Shown: positions 1-5,538 of the stretch, piece by piece
Position numbering within the stretch: position 1 is the stretch's first letter
Layout: each line of letters begins with the position of its first letter
DNA from: Phycisphaerales bacterium
GTDB taxonomy: Bacteria > Planctomycetota > Phycisphaerae > Sedimentisphaerales > Anaerohalosphaeraceae
DNA: 9,825 nucleotides
Assembly: GCA_011053245.1 (NCBI GenBank)
Contig: DRGS01000098.1
Coordinates: 1 to 9,825, forward strand
Reading direction: 5' to 3'
Notes under the pieces: model-generated
Databases searched by the model: none
What the model was told of the DNA's origin: nothing
The model's input: only the letters and a program-made list of their open reading frames with translations
Position numbers and translations under genes: made by a program

Positions 1-462
1 ATTGACAAATGCATGCTCAAGTTCCGTCTCGGAGTGGAATACTATCCAGTCCGCAAATTCGTAACCTAAATACAGTACCATTCTGTGAAAATCTATCTGA
101 TCCGACTCGCTGCCTTCGTCAAAATTAGCGTGTATTTCGCCATAACCGCCAAGCTTCACATTGCCCAAAGTGTCCGCCAGTCCCGCCATTGGTGACTCGT
201 TAAGCTTTGTCACATCCGTGCGAATTTCATCAAGCTCCCGTTGATATTGAGCTTGCTTGCTGCTCTCCTGGCCATTGGCTTCTTTCAAACTCTTAACTTC
301 GTTAGCCAGCCCGCGAACCATCTGCGTCAATTCTTTGATCTCCTGACGCATCGCTTCCACGTCGTCAGAACCCTCCGCAGAGCATACCTGCGTACCTGTC
401 AAAACAAACATCACAATCACCAGCAACCCGCACAATAAACACTTCTTGTTTTTACTCGCCAT
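1..462 (-). CDS. Outer-membrane porin-like protein, N-terminal 154 residues (runs off the window)
   Basis: The reading frame is open from ATG at 462 to the window edge, so only the N-terminus is visible. Residues 1-29 look like a Sec signal peptide: a lysine-rich start, a hydrophobic core, and a probable cut after VCSA. Residues about 33-90 are charged and heptad-like, suggesting a periplasmic coiled coil. From about residue 103 the sequence changes to alternating aromatic/polar strands (LGGYGEI, FHRMVLYLGYEF, DWIVFHSETELEHAF), the pattern at the start of phosphate-selective-porin-like beta barrels. A GGAG lies about 10 bases before the ATG. It is last in the iron operon, 133 bases after hemP, so it may help iron or haem cross the outer membrane, though that role is inferred only from position. 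No lipobox and no TonB box are visible. The substrate is unknown. Confidence 0.75.
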   Translation of the reverse strand, partial: MASKNKKCLLCGLLVIVMFVLTGTQVCSAEGSDDVEAMRQEIKELTQMVRGLANEVKSLKEANGQESSKQAQYQRELDEIRTDVTKLNESPMAGLADTLGNVKLGGYGEIHANFDEGSESDQIDFHRMVLYLGYEFADWIVFHSETELEHAFVN

Positions 463-562
463 ACCTTTACTCCAGTCCGGCCGTACAATGGCCATAAAAA
501 AATGATGATCCTGAAAGGAGTGTGGCTGGCGTGGCTCGTTTAAGCTTGCTGGCTAATGCTCC

Positions 563-581
563 ATGCCGCACTGTGCGGCAT
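563..581 (-). repeat. Perfect 8-bp inverted repeat between hemP and the porin gene
   Basis: ATGCCGCA and TGCGGCAT are separated by three bases, giving a compact GC-rich hairpin 14 bases after the hemP stop. No U-run follows on the minus strand, so it does not look like a standard terminator. It could protect an mRNA 3' end, mark a processing site that sets porin level apart from the feo genes, or be incidental. The rest of the 133-base gap (463-595) holds no ORF with a convincing start, and I see no clear promoter there. Confidence 0.45.
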
Positions 582-595
582 ATAACTATTAAAAA

Positions 596-766
596 CTACT
601 TTGTGAGAATAAGCTTGTCGTTTCTGGTCAACCTGAGCCTGTATTCCTGGCTGCCATGAAAAAGTCGTATCTCGCGAAAACCGTCAAACAATTGCTCTGT
701 ACTCAAAGCAGGTGCTTTTCCGGTTACATTATCTGCTTCAGTTTTCTTTATTAAAACTCTATCCAT
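596..766 (-). CDS. hemP: Hemin uptake protein HemP
   Basis: This 56-residue protein starts at ATG 766, with GGGAG about 8 bases upstream, and ends with TAG. Its C-terminal half (residues 31-56) carries the HemP-family signature: REIRLFHGSQEYRLRLTRN followed by KLILTK. HemP proteins are small, basic and soluble, and usually sit beside haem-uptake genes, where some act as regulators or activators of haem uptake. Residues 1-28 are a variable lead-in with a Ser/Thr/Glu-rich stretch. It lies 59 bases after the FeoB-associated gene and 133 bases before the porin, inside a ferrous-iron operon. No TonB-dependent haem receptor is visible, although one could lie beyond the window. Family assignment is confident; the molecular function here is not. 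Confidence 0.88.
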   Translation of the reverse strand: MDRVLIKKTEADNVTGKAPALSTEQLFDGFREIRLFHGSQEYRLRLTRNDKLILTK

Positions 767-825
767 CTTTTACGCTCCCACTGATTATCGCTATAAAGTG
801 TCAATCTTCATACTGACATCAACAC

Positions 826-987
826 TTAATCTTTATCATTATTCTCCGGCAACTCGGAACAATCTTTCTTTTTACAACTACTCGTACAATCACAGCCGCC
901 CTTTTTCCCCGTAAGCATTCTGTACGATGCCCAGCACGCCCACAGGACTATCACTACAACGATCACGGTTGTCAAAACAGATCCCAT
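826..987 (-). CDS. FeoB-associated Cys-rich membrane protein
   Basis: This 53-residue protein begins 13 bases after the feoB stop, with an excellent GAGGAG Shine-Dalgarno 7 bases before ATG 987. Residues about 4-22 form one hydrophobic transmembrane helix (VLTTVIVVVIVLWACW). It is followed by a short basic stretch and a cysteine cluster C32-x-C34-x3-C38-x4-C43, then an acidic hydrophilic tail. A single N-terminal helix, a Cys cluster and a place directly behind feoB are the hallmarks of the FeoB-associated family (PF12669 as I recall it). The cysteines could bind iron or respond to redox state beside the FeoB channel. Its biochemical role in the family is not settled. It takes the position FeoC has in enterobacteria but is not homologous to the FeoC winged helix. 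Confidence 0.88.
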   Translation of the reverse strand: MGSVLTTVIVVVIVLWACWASYRMLTGKKGGCDCTSSCKKKDCSELPENNDKD

Positions 988-1000
988 AACAATACTCCTC

Positions 1001-3064
1001 TTATGTTATTATCAAGCTGCCAACCTGGTAAACAACCAAAGTTATCACATACGCCAAAGCCGTCAAACCGGCAAACTGGAACAACGCCCATCGCCACGAA
1101 CCCGTCTCCCGCTTACAAACCGCAAGAGTCGCCATACACGGTGCGCTTATCAGGCAAAACAGCATTATGCAGAAACCCTGCAAAGGACTATAGTTGCTCG
1201 CAAGTTTCTCTCGCAACGTTTGCATGGACCCTTCGGCTTCGCCAAGCGAATAAACAATTCCCATCTGAGCTACAAAAACTTCCTTCGCCGCCAAAGCGCC
1301 GATAAGTGCCGTACCTATCCGATAGTCAAATCCCAATGGCTTTACCACCACCTCCATACCCGTTCCCACCCTGCCGGCAATGGAATAACGCAATTGAACA
1401 TTCTGGGCCTGCTCAGCGGTCAGACCCGCCAGCTTATCTTCGGCGGGTTTGGGATAACTCGTCGCGGCCCATAACACAATCGATATTGCCAGGAGTATGG
1501 TCCCTGCTTTTTTCAGGTACATCCAACTGCGGTCCCACATGTGGATCAAAACACCTCTAACCGTAGGGATACGATAAGGCGGCAGCTCCATAACAAACGG
1601 CACCGTTTCGCCCTTGAACAAAGTCGTTCTCAAAACCTTTGCACACAAAATTGCCAATGCTATCCCCGTCATATACATTGACCACATCACAAGACCGTGC
1701 CATTTAGCTGCAAAAAACGCCGGGATCATCAGCACATAAATTGGAAGTCTCGCTCCGCAACTCATCAGCGGTATGACCATAATCGTCGTCAGGCGGCTGC
1801 GGCGGTTCTCTAAAACGCGTGTGCCCATGATCGCGGGCACCGAACAGCCGAACCCGATTAGCATCGGAATAAAGCTCTTACCGTGCAATCCGATCTTGTG
1901 CATGATGCGGTCCATGATAAACGCCGCCCTTGCCATATAGCCCGAATCTTCAAGAACGGCTATCACCAAAAACAGCAGCATGATATTGGGCACAAATACG
2001 ATCACCCCACCTACTCCTCCTATAATGCCGTCAACTATAAGCGACTTAAGAGCGTTTTCGGAACCTGCCGGCCAAAAACCTGTTATAACCCTGCTTGACC
2101 AGCCGAAGAAAATTTCGATCAGTCGCATCAACGGATTGCCGAGTTGAAAAGTAAGCCTGAAAGCTCCATACATCAGCGCCGCAAAGATCGGAAATGCCAG
2201 AACACGATTGAGAACTATCTTATCGATCATGTCGCTTCTGTTATGCCTGCTTTCAACGGAATCCTGAACCGTTTCTTCACAGGCGCCGGATATAAATCCG
2301 TACCGCTGATCGGCAATTATGATCTCCGGCAGATCGCCTGTCATTCTGGTCAGATGATCGACACTTGCGGCAACGGCATCGATAACTTCCTGGTTGTGAC
2401 CTTTGTTGGAAATATCTTTATCCTGCTCCAGAAGTTTTAACGCTAACCATCTGGAGCCATATTTCTCGACTAAATGATGTTCGCTGTCTAAGAGACATTG
2501 AATTTTAGATAATTCTTCTTCGACCTCGTAACCGTAATGTACAATGTGGTCGTCCCTGGCCCTTGGGCTTTCGACGGTTTCAACTATCATATCGAGCAGC
2601 TCATTCAGACCTTCGCCTTTATTGCCTACAATAGGAACAATTGGAGCATTGAAAAATCCGGACAGCGTATCGTTGTCGAAGATCATCCCGCGCTGACGCG
2701 CAATATCTGTCATATTAAAAGCCAGAACCAGCGGAACGGTCATTTCTACTAATTGTGTTGCAAGGTAAAGATTACGCTCGAGATTCGATGAGTCAACAAT
2801 ATCGACTACAACATCTGGATGCTCGTCGACTATGAAGTCACGCGCAACGACCTCTTCTATCGAAAAAGCCGCCAGGCTGTATGTGCCCGGCAGATCCACC
2901 AATTTGATCTCATAACCTTTGTGGCTGCAGATGCCTTCCTTTTTATCGACAGTTACACCCGGATAGTTCCCGACGTGCTGACGCGTACCCGTCAACGCAT
3001 TAAAAACGGTTGTCTTGCCGCTGTTCGGATTACCCGCTATCGCTACTGTAATTGTTTTCTTCAT
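1001..3064 (-). CDS. feoB: Ferrous iron transport protein B (FeoB), GTPase-coupled Fe2+ permease
   Basis: This is the inner-membrane Fe2+ transporter. Numbered from ATG 3064 (687 residues), the cytoplasmic G domain has G1 GNPNSGKT at 11-18, the G2 region GNYPGVTV at 32-39, G3 DLPG at 57-60 and G4 NMTD at 117-120. A G5-like GNKG at 147-150 differs from the more usual SA-x-KG. A helical guanine-dissociation-inhibitor-like region follows to about 280. The membrane part has the two Gate repeats with conserved cysteines, GFGCSVPA (C407) and SCGARLP (C436), and ends with PCMATLAVC (642-650). Length and order are normal, with no frameshift. The frame extends to a GTG at 3094, but that codon lies inside an operator-like palindrome and lacks a Shine-Dalgarno, whereas ATG 3064 has AGGG 9 bases upstream and gives the usual short N-terminus. 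It follows the regulator by 52 bases. FeoA is not a separate gene here; a FeoA domain is carried by that regulator. Confidence 0.97.
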   Translation of the reverse strand: MKKTITVAIAGNPNSGKTTVFNALTGTRQHVGNYPGVTVDKKEGICSHKGYEIKLVDLPGTYSLAAFSIEEVVARDFIVDEHPDVVVDIVDSSNLERNLYLATQLVEMTVPLVLAFNMTDIARQRGMIFDNDTLSGFFNAPIVPIVGNKGEGLNELLDMIVETVESPRARDDHIVHYGYEVEEELSKIQCLLDSEHHLVEKYGSRWLALKLLEQDKDISNKGHNQEVIDAVAASVDHLTRMTGDLPEIIIADQRYGFISGACEETVQDSVESRHNRSDMIDKIVLNRVLAFPIFAALMYGAFRLTFQLGNPLMRLIEIFFGWSSRVITGFWPAGSENALKSLIVDGIIGGVGGVIVFVPNIMLLFLVIAVLEDSGYMARAAFIMDRIMHKIGLHGKSFIPMLIGFGCSVPAIMGTRVLENRRSRLTTIMVIPLMSCGARLPIYVLMIPAFFAAKWHGLVMWSMYMTGIALAILCAKVLRTTLFKGETVPFVMELPPYRIPTVRGVLIHMWDRSWMYLKKAGTILLAISIVLWAATSYPKPAEDKLAGLTAEQAQNVQLRYSIAGRVGTGMEVVVKPLGFDYRIGTALIGALAAKEVFVAQMGIVYSLGEAEGSMQTLREKLASNYSPLQGFCIMLFCLISAPCMATLAVCKRETGSWRWALFQFAGLTALAYVITLVVYQVGSLIIT

Positions 3065-3081
3065 TCTAAACTGCCCTGAAT

Positions 3082-3110
3082 CATTTAGGAGCACCTAACT
3101 TTATGGTCAA
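3082..3110 (-). promoter_or_regulatory. Operator-like palindrome and possible internal promoter before feoB
   Basis: The 52-base gap between the regulator and feoB contains TTAGGAGCACCTAA (3085-3098, plus strand), an inverted repeat with six of seven pairs matching. It agrees with the palindrome at the operon promoter (3890-3903) at 11 of 14 positions. On the minus strand, TTGACC (3105-3110) and a weak TAAATG (3082-3087) are 17 bases apart with the palindrome between and overlapping them. This could be a second iron-regulated promoter for feoB. The palindrome match is the stronger part of the claim; the -10 matches the consensus at only three of six positions. Confidence 0.45.
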
Positions 3111-3116
3111 AAAAAT

Positions 3117-3869
3117 TTACCTTCTCGATATCTCGATATCGGCGGCCTCACTTTTGCGCAGCGTAAGATGATAGCCTTTAACTTTGATATCGATCGGATC
3201 GCCCAAAGGAGCTACGCGTTCGAACTCAACCACAGTTCCCCGGCCAATACCCATCTCAGCCAGACGCTTGGCGATTGCTCCACGGCGATTAATCTTAATA
3301 ACCACGCCTTTTTGCTTTGGCTTCAAGTCGGCCACAGTAATAGTTTCTTCTGTGCTTAACATAGCCCGCTTTTCCTTTTTGAAATCTTTGAGATTCGCAT
3401 ACATGCATTTCTCGCAATCCTGTTTTTTGTCGTCTTTGCACCGGTCAATAAAGTTTTGCACCCAATCCTCACCGCCCCGCGGACAGACTTCTACAAACTC
3501 CATAAATTCCACAAGCTTCTCAACAATAGACCGAGGAATACTATGCTCCAATTTGCATGCCCCGTCGTTGGCAATATCGGCGTCAACACCCAACACCTCG
3601 ACGAAAAAATCTTTGAGTATTTGATGCCGCCGTACAACTTTTTCAGCTACTTTCAGACCGGACGACGTAAGCGTTACGACATCATAGGGCGCGTAATTTA
3701 TATATTTCTTCTCCTTAAGCGACTGCAAAGCGCCGGTCACCGAAGATGCCTTGACATCGAGCCTGTCGGCAATATCCTTTGCGCGAGCGGCCCCTTTTGA
3801 CTGGATTATCCAGAATATCGCCTCTAAATAATCCTCAAGACTCGCACTTAATTTTTCTGCCTTTGCCAT
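3117..3869 (-). CDS. DtxR-family metal-dependent repressor with C-terminal FeoA domain
   Basis: This 250-residue regulator (from ATG 3869) has three parts. Residues 9-75 are the DtxR/MntR winged helix (SLEDYLEAI; AKDIADRLDVKASSV as the HTH). Residues 76-128 are the dimerisation and metal-binding helices. Residues 175-250 are an SH3-like FeoA domain (ETITVADLKPKQKGVV, RLAEMGIGRGTVVEF). Likely metal ligands are D13, E16, H82, C105, E108 and H109. The Asp/Glu pair is MntR-like, while C105 stands where DtxR/IdeR has Cys and Bacillus MntR has Glu, which favours iron sensing. A linker holds C129, C144, C152 and C155. The frame extends to TTG 3899, but that codon falls at the predicted transcription start and within the operator, so I chose ATG 3869. 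The gene is first in the feo operon and its promoter carries a DtxR-like site, so autoregulation is likely. DNA target and metal are inferred. Confidence 0.9.
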   Translation of the reverse strand: MAKAEKLSASLEDYLEAIFWIIQSKGAARAKDIADRLDVKASSVTGALQSLKEKKYINYAPYDVVTLTSSGLKVAEKVVRRHQILKDFFVEVLGVDADIANDGACKLEHSIPRSIVEKLVEFMEFVEVCPRGGEDWVQNFIDRCKDDKKQDCEKCMYANLKDFKKEKRAMLSTEETITVADLKPKQKGVVIKINRRGAIAKRLAEMGIGRGTVVEFERVAPLGDPIDIKVKGYHLTLRKSEAADIEISRR

Positions 3870-3888
3870 ATAAGCATACCCGAAATAA

Positions 3889-3904
3889 GTTAGGTTCAAC
3901 TAAC
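3889..3904. promoter_or_regulatory. DtxR-type operator palindrome just downstream of the -10
   Basis: GTTAGGTTCAACTAAC is an inverted repeat with six of eight base pairs matching, centred near the expected transcription start. On the minus strand, the 19 bases from 3903 down to 3885 agree with the DtxR/IdeR consensus TTAGGTTAGCCTAACCTAA at 14 positions by my alignment. A further half-site TTAGGTT lies in the promoter spacer (minus strand, about 3917-3923). Binding by the adjacent regulator would block polymerase. The site is inferred from similarity. Confidence 0.6.
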
Positions 3905-3932
3905 ATTATACGGCAAACCTAATTAATTTCAA
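3905..3932 (-). promoter_or_regulatory. Sigma-70-type promoter of the iron operon
   Basis: On the minus strand there is a -35 TTGAAA (3927-3932), a 16-base spacer and a perfect -10 TATAAT (3905-3910). An A/T-rich tract (about 3933-3952), possibly an UP element, precedes the -35. Transcription should begin near 3898, leaving a leader of about 29 bases before ATG 3869. This is the strongest promoter-like sequence I found in the window. Confidence 0.7.
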
Positions 3933-3952
3933 GATAAAAATAAAAAAAATTA

Positions 3953-4120
3953 CCGTCCCGATACAACATGAGGTTGATTGCTGCTCTGCCTCTACCCTGC
4001 CACAGCATTGCAGAACATTGCTGTCTATTACCAAAACGAGGAACAACACGGGGAGAGCAGGAAGTTTTGATATTGAGCCAAAAACCACGATTTCGGGTCA
4101 AAAACAATGCACTTCAAAAC
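3953..4120. other. Non-coding stretch between the iron-operon promoter and tRNA-Cys
   Basis: I find no credible gene here. Short open frames on both strands lack family features and Shine-Dalgarno sequences, and two of the plus-strand frames run across the tRNA. Downstream of the tRNA the minus strand is T-rich in bursts but lacks a convincing terminator hairpin. ACAGCA and TGCTGT (4002-4007 and 4019-4024) form a 6-bp inverted repeat around an 11-base loop with no U-run after it. Confidence 0.5.
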
Positions 4121-4194
4121 AGGCGGCGGTGGGATTCGAACCCACGAATAACGGTTTTGCAAACCGTCGCCTTAGTCCACTTGGCTACGCCGCC
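4121..4194 (-). tRNA. trnC: tRNA-Cys (anticodon GCA)
   Basis: The 74-base sequence folds into a complete cloverleaf. The acceptor stem pairs GGCGGCG with CGCCGCC, the D stem GCC with GGC, the anticodon stem ACGGT with ACCGT around the loop TTGCAAA, and the T stem GTGGG with CCCAC around TTCGAAT. The anticodon GCA reads Cys codons, and the discriminator base is U, as expected for bacterial tRNA-Cys. CCA is not encoded, so it must be added by the nucleotidyltransferase. The gene lies alone between the sulfur genes and the iron operon and seems to have its own promoter just upstream. Confidence 0.96.
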
Positions 4195-4205
4195 ATAATT
4201 TCGCT

Positions 4206-4234
4206 ACATTACAGAGTTGGTGGGCGTTTTGCAA
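4206..4234 (-). promoter_or_regulatory. Probable promoter of tRNA-Cys
   Basis: On the minus strand TTGCAA (4229-4234) and TAATGT (4206-4211) are 17 bases apart, and the -10 ends 11 bases before the mature tRNA 5' end. This would give a short leader for RNase P to remove. The rest of the gap up to mnmA (4235-4371) holds no gene and no clear terminator. CGGGC and GCCCG within it could pair across a 15-base loop, but without a U-run. Confidence 0.5.
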
Positions 4235-4371
4235 GAAAAATAACGTATTTGGGCTGTTTTCTGATGATTGGCCCGTTTCACAGCACTTTGCACCGCAGTC
4301 ACGGGCAAAAGACATGGTAAAGCCCGCCACTTCGACGATAATACCCGACAAAGCTTTATTTAATCAATCTG

Positions 4372-5487
4372 TCAGTAAGTTATGGTTCCGCCTGCTATGA
4401 TGTTTTCGCGGTTATCGTAGAGGACGATCCTCTGGCCGGGTGTGGGGGCGAATTGGGGTTTGTCGAACTTGACGGTCATCGCATTTGGTTCTGCGCTTAT
4501 AAGTTTGCATCCGTAAGGCTCGCCACCGGAGCGTATCTTTGCCGAGAGTACACTGCCTGCTGAGAATTCTTCCGGGATAAGAATATTAATCTCGGCAGCG
4601 ATTACGGTGTCGGTGCTGACCTGTTCCTTCGTTCCCAACGCAACGGTGTTAGTAACCGCGTCAATCCTGACGACATATAAAGGTACTCTGCCTGCAAAGC
4701 CGAGTCCGCGTCTTTGGCCCATCGTATAATTGGAGATGCCTTTGTGGATTCCGATCTTGTTGCCGTCGAAATCGGTTAGGTCGCCTTCGACATCTTTTTG
4801 CCCGCCATCAAGAGCCTGCCGATAGTCGCCTTCACCGGCAAAGCACAGTTCCATGCTCTCGGCTTTTTCGGCTACGCTTAAGTTCAGCTTTGATGCCAAC
4901 TTGCGAATCTGAGGTTTGGAATAATCGCCCAACGGTAATAATATTTTGTCGAGTCTCTCTGCGGGTATGCCATATAGAAAATAACTCTGATCCTTTGATT
5001 TGTCTTTCGCTCGGGCCAGACGAGCCGTTCCATCTTCTCTTAGCACTCTTGCATAGTGACCGGTCGCTACATATTCAATGCCGAACGAATCCGTGACAAA
5101 GTCCCATACGAGGGTAAACTTTAGCAGCGTATTGCAGTCGATGCAGGGACTGGGGGTATGGCCGCGGGCATAGGAAGCCTGAAACGGTTCGATGATCAGT
5201 TTGCGGAATGCTTCGGTAACGTCAACGAAATAATGCGGCAAGCCCAGCTCGTGACAGACGAAAGCGGCATCGGCTCCGCAGCATCCGCGGGCATTCGTAC
5301 ATGCAACCGGTATCTTCATGGTAATGCCGAGTACGTCCCATCCGTCGTCGCGGAGCAGGCTTGCGGTTACGCTGCTATCGACACCACCGCTCATAAGGAC
5401 GGCGACCTGCTTTGACTTATCCTGCTTCGGCGACCACGGTTCAAAGCTCGGCGGCATCAGCGACATATTGTAGTTCTCGATCGGCAT
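4372..5487 (-). CDS. mnmA: tRNA 2-thiouridine(34) synthase MnmA, three-Cys type
   Basis: MnmA adenylates U34 of tRNA Lys, Glu and Gln and inserts sulfur to give 2-thiouridine. In this 371-residue form the PP-loop SGGVDSS is at 33-39, a CCGADAAF segment at 69-76, PCIDCN at 114-119, ATGHYAR at 141-147, KDQSYFLY at 165-172, ELCFAGEGDYR at 213-223 and the C-terminal barrel motif TPGQRIVLYD at 349-358. C118 and C215 match E. coli Cys102 and Cys199. The residue at the E. coli Asp99 position is C115, so the protein has CxxC plus Cys rather than DxxC plus Cys, as expected for a [4Fe-4S]-binding site. Its N-terminus is about 20 residues longer than usual; ATG 5466 or 5457 are plausible shorter starts, and a possible promoter places transcription close to ATG 5487. 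It lies 51 bases after the sulfite reductase gene and may be co-transcribed with it. Confidence 0.94.
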   Translation of the reverse strand: MPIENYNMSLMPPSFEPWSPKQDKSKQVAVLMSGGVDSSVTASLLRDDGWDVLGITMKIPVACTNARGCCGADAAFVCHELGLPHYFVDVTEAFRKLIIEPFQASYARGHTPSPCIDCNTLLKFTLVWDFVTDSFGIEYVATGHYARVLREDGTARLARAKDKSKDQSYFLYGIPAERLDKILLPLGDYSKPQIRKLASKLNLSVAEKAESMELCFAGEGDYRQALDGGQKDVEGDLTDFDGNKIGIHKGISNYTMGQRRGLGFAGRVPLYVVRIDAVTNTVALGTKEQVSTDTVIAAEINILIPEEFSAGSVLSAKIRSGGEPYGCKLISAEPNAMTVKFDKPQFAPTPGQRIVLYDNRENIIAGGTITY

Positions 5488-5493
5488 ACGCTA

Positions 5494-5522
5494 AGCATAC
5501 TCGAAACGTATCAAAAACTCAA
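5494..5522 (-). promoter_or_regulatory. Possible mnmA promoter
   Basis: TTGAGT (5517-5522) and TATGCT (5494-5499) are 17 bases apart on the minus strand, each matching the consensus at four of six positions. If it is used, transcription starts almost on ATG 5487, which would make the internal ATG 5466 the better start. Read-through from the sulfur operon is the alternative. Confidence 0.3.
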
Positions 5523-5538
5523 GCGGTCATACGGATCG

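Noticed and set aside
241..438. Plus-strand frame of 65 codons with a hydrophobic start
   Set aside because: It is antisense to the porin signal peptide and coiled coil, which explain the region better.
390..462. Lipoprotein signal in the porin-like protein
   Set aside because: The cysteine near the cleavage site is preceded by TQV, not a lipobox, and VCSA fits signal peptidase I.
770..850. Fur box overlapping the end of the FeoB-associated gene
   Set aside because: The minus-strand sequence near 826-846 resembles a TGATAAT repeat only partly (about 10 of 14 positions), is mostly coding, and the operon already has DtxR-type sites.
3065..3094. GTG-initiated N-terminal extension of FeoB
   Set aside because: No Shine-Dalgarno, overlaps an operator-like palindrome, and FeoB proteins normally begin a few residues before the G1 loop, as from ATG 3064.
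3870..3899. TTG-initiated N-terminal extension of the DtxR-FeoA regulator
   Set aside because: The codon falls at the predicted transcription start inside the operator palindrome and has no Shine-Dalgarno; ATG 3869 gives the usual N-terminus.
3906..4107. Two overlapping minus-strand frames of about 60 codons
   Set aside because: They cover the promoter and non-coding DNA, lack ribosome sites and have no recognisable domain.
3968..4320. Plus-strand frames across the tRNA-Cys region
   Set aside because: They run through the tRNA on the opposite strand and have no family features; open frames across tRNA genes are a common annotation artefact.
4320..4371. Rho-independent terminator after mnmA
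   Set aside because: Only short imperfect pairings (AAAGC with GCTTT) are present and no U-run follows a stem.
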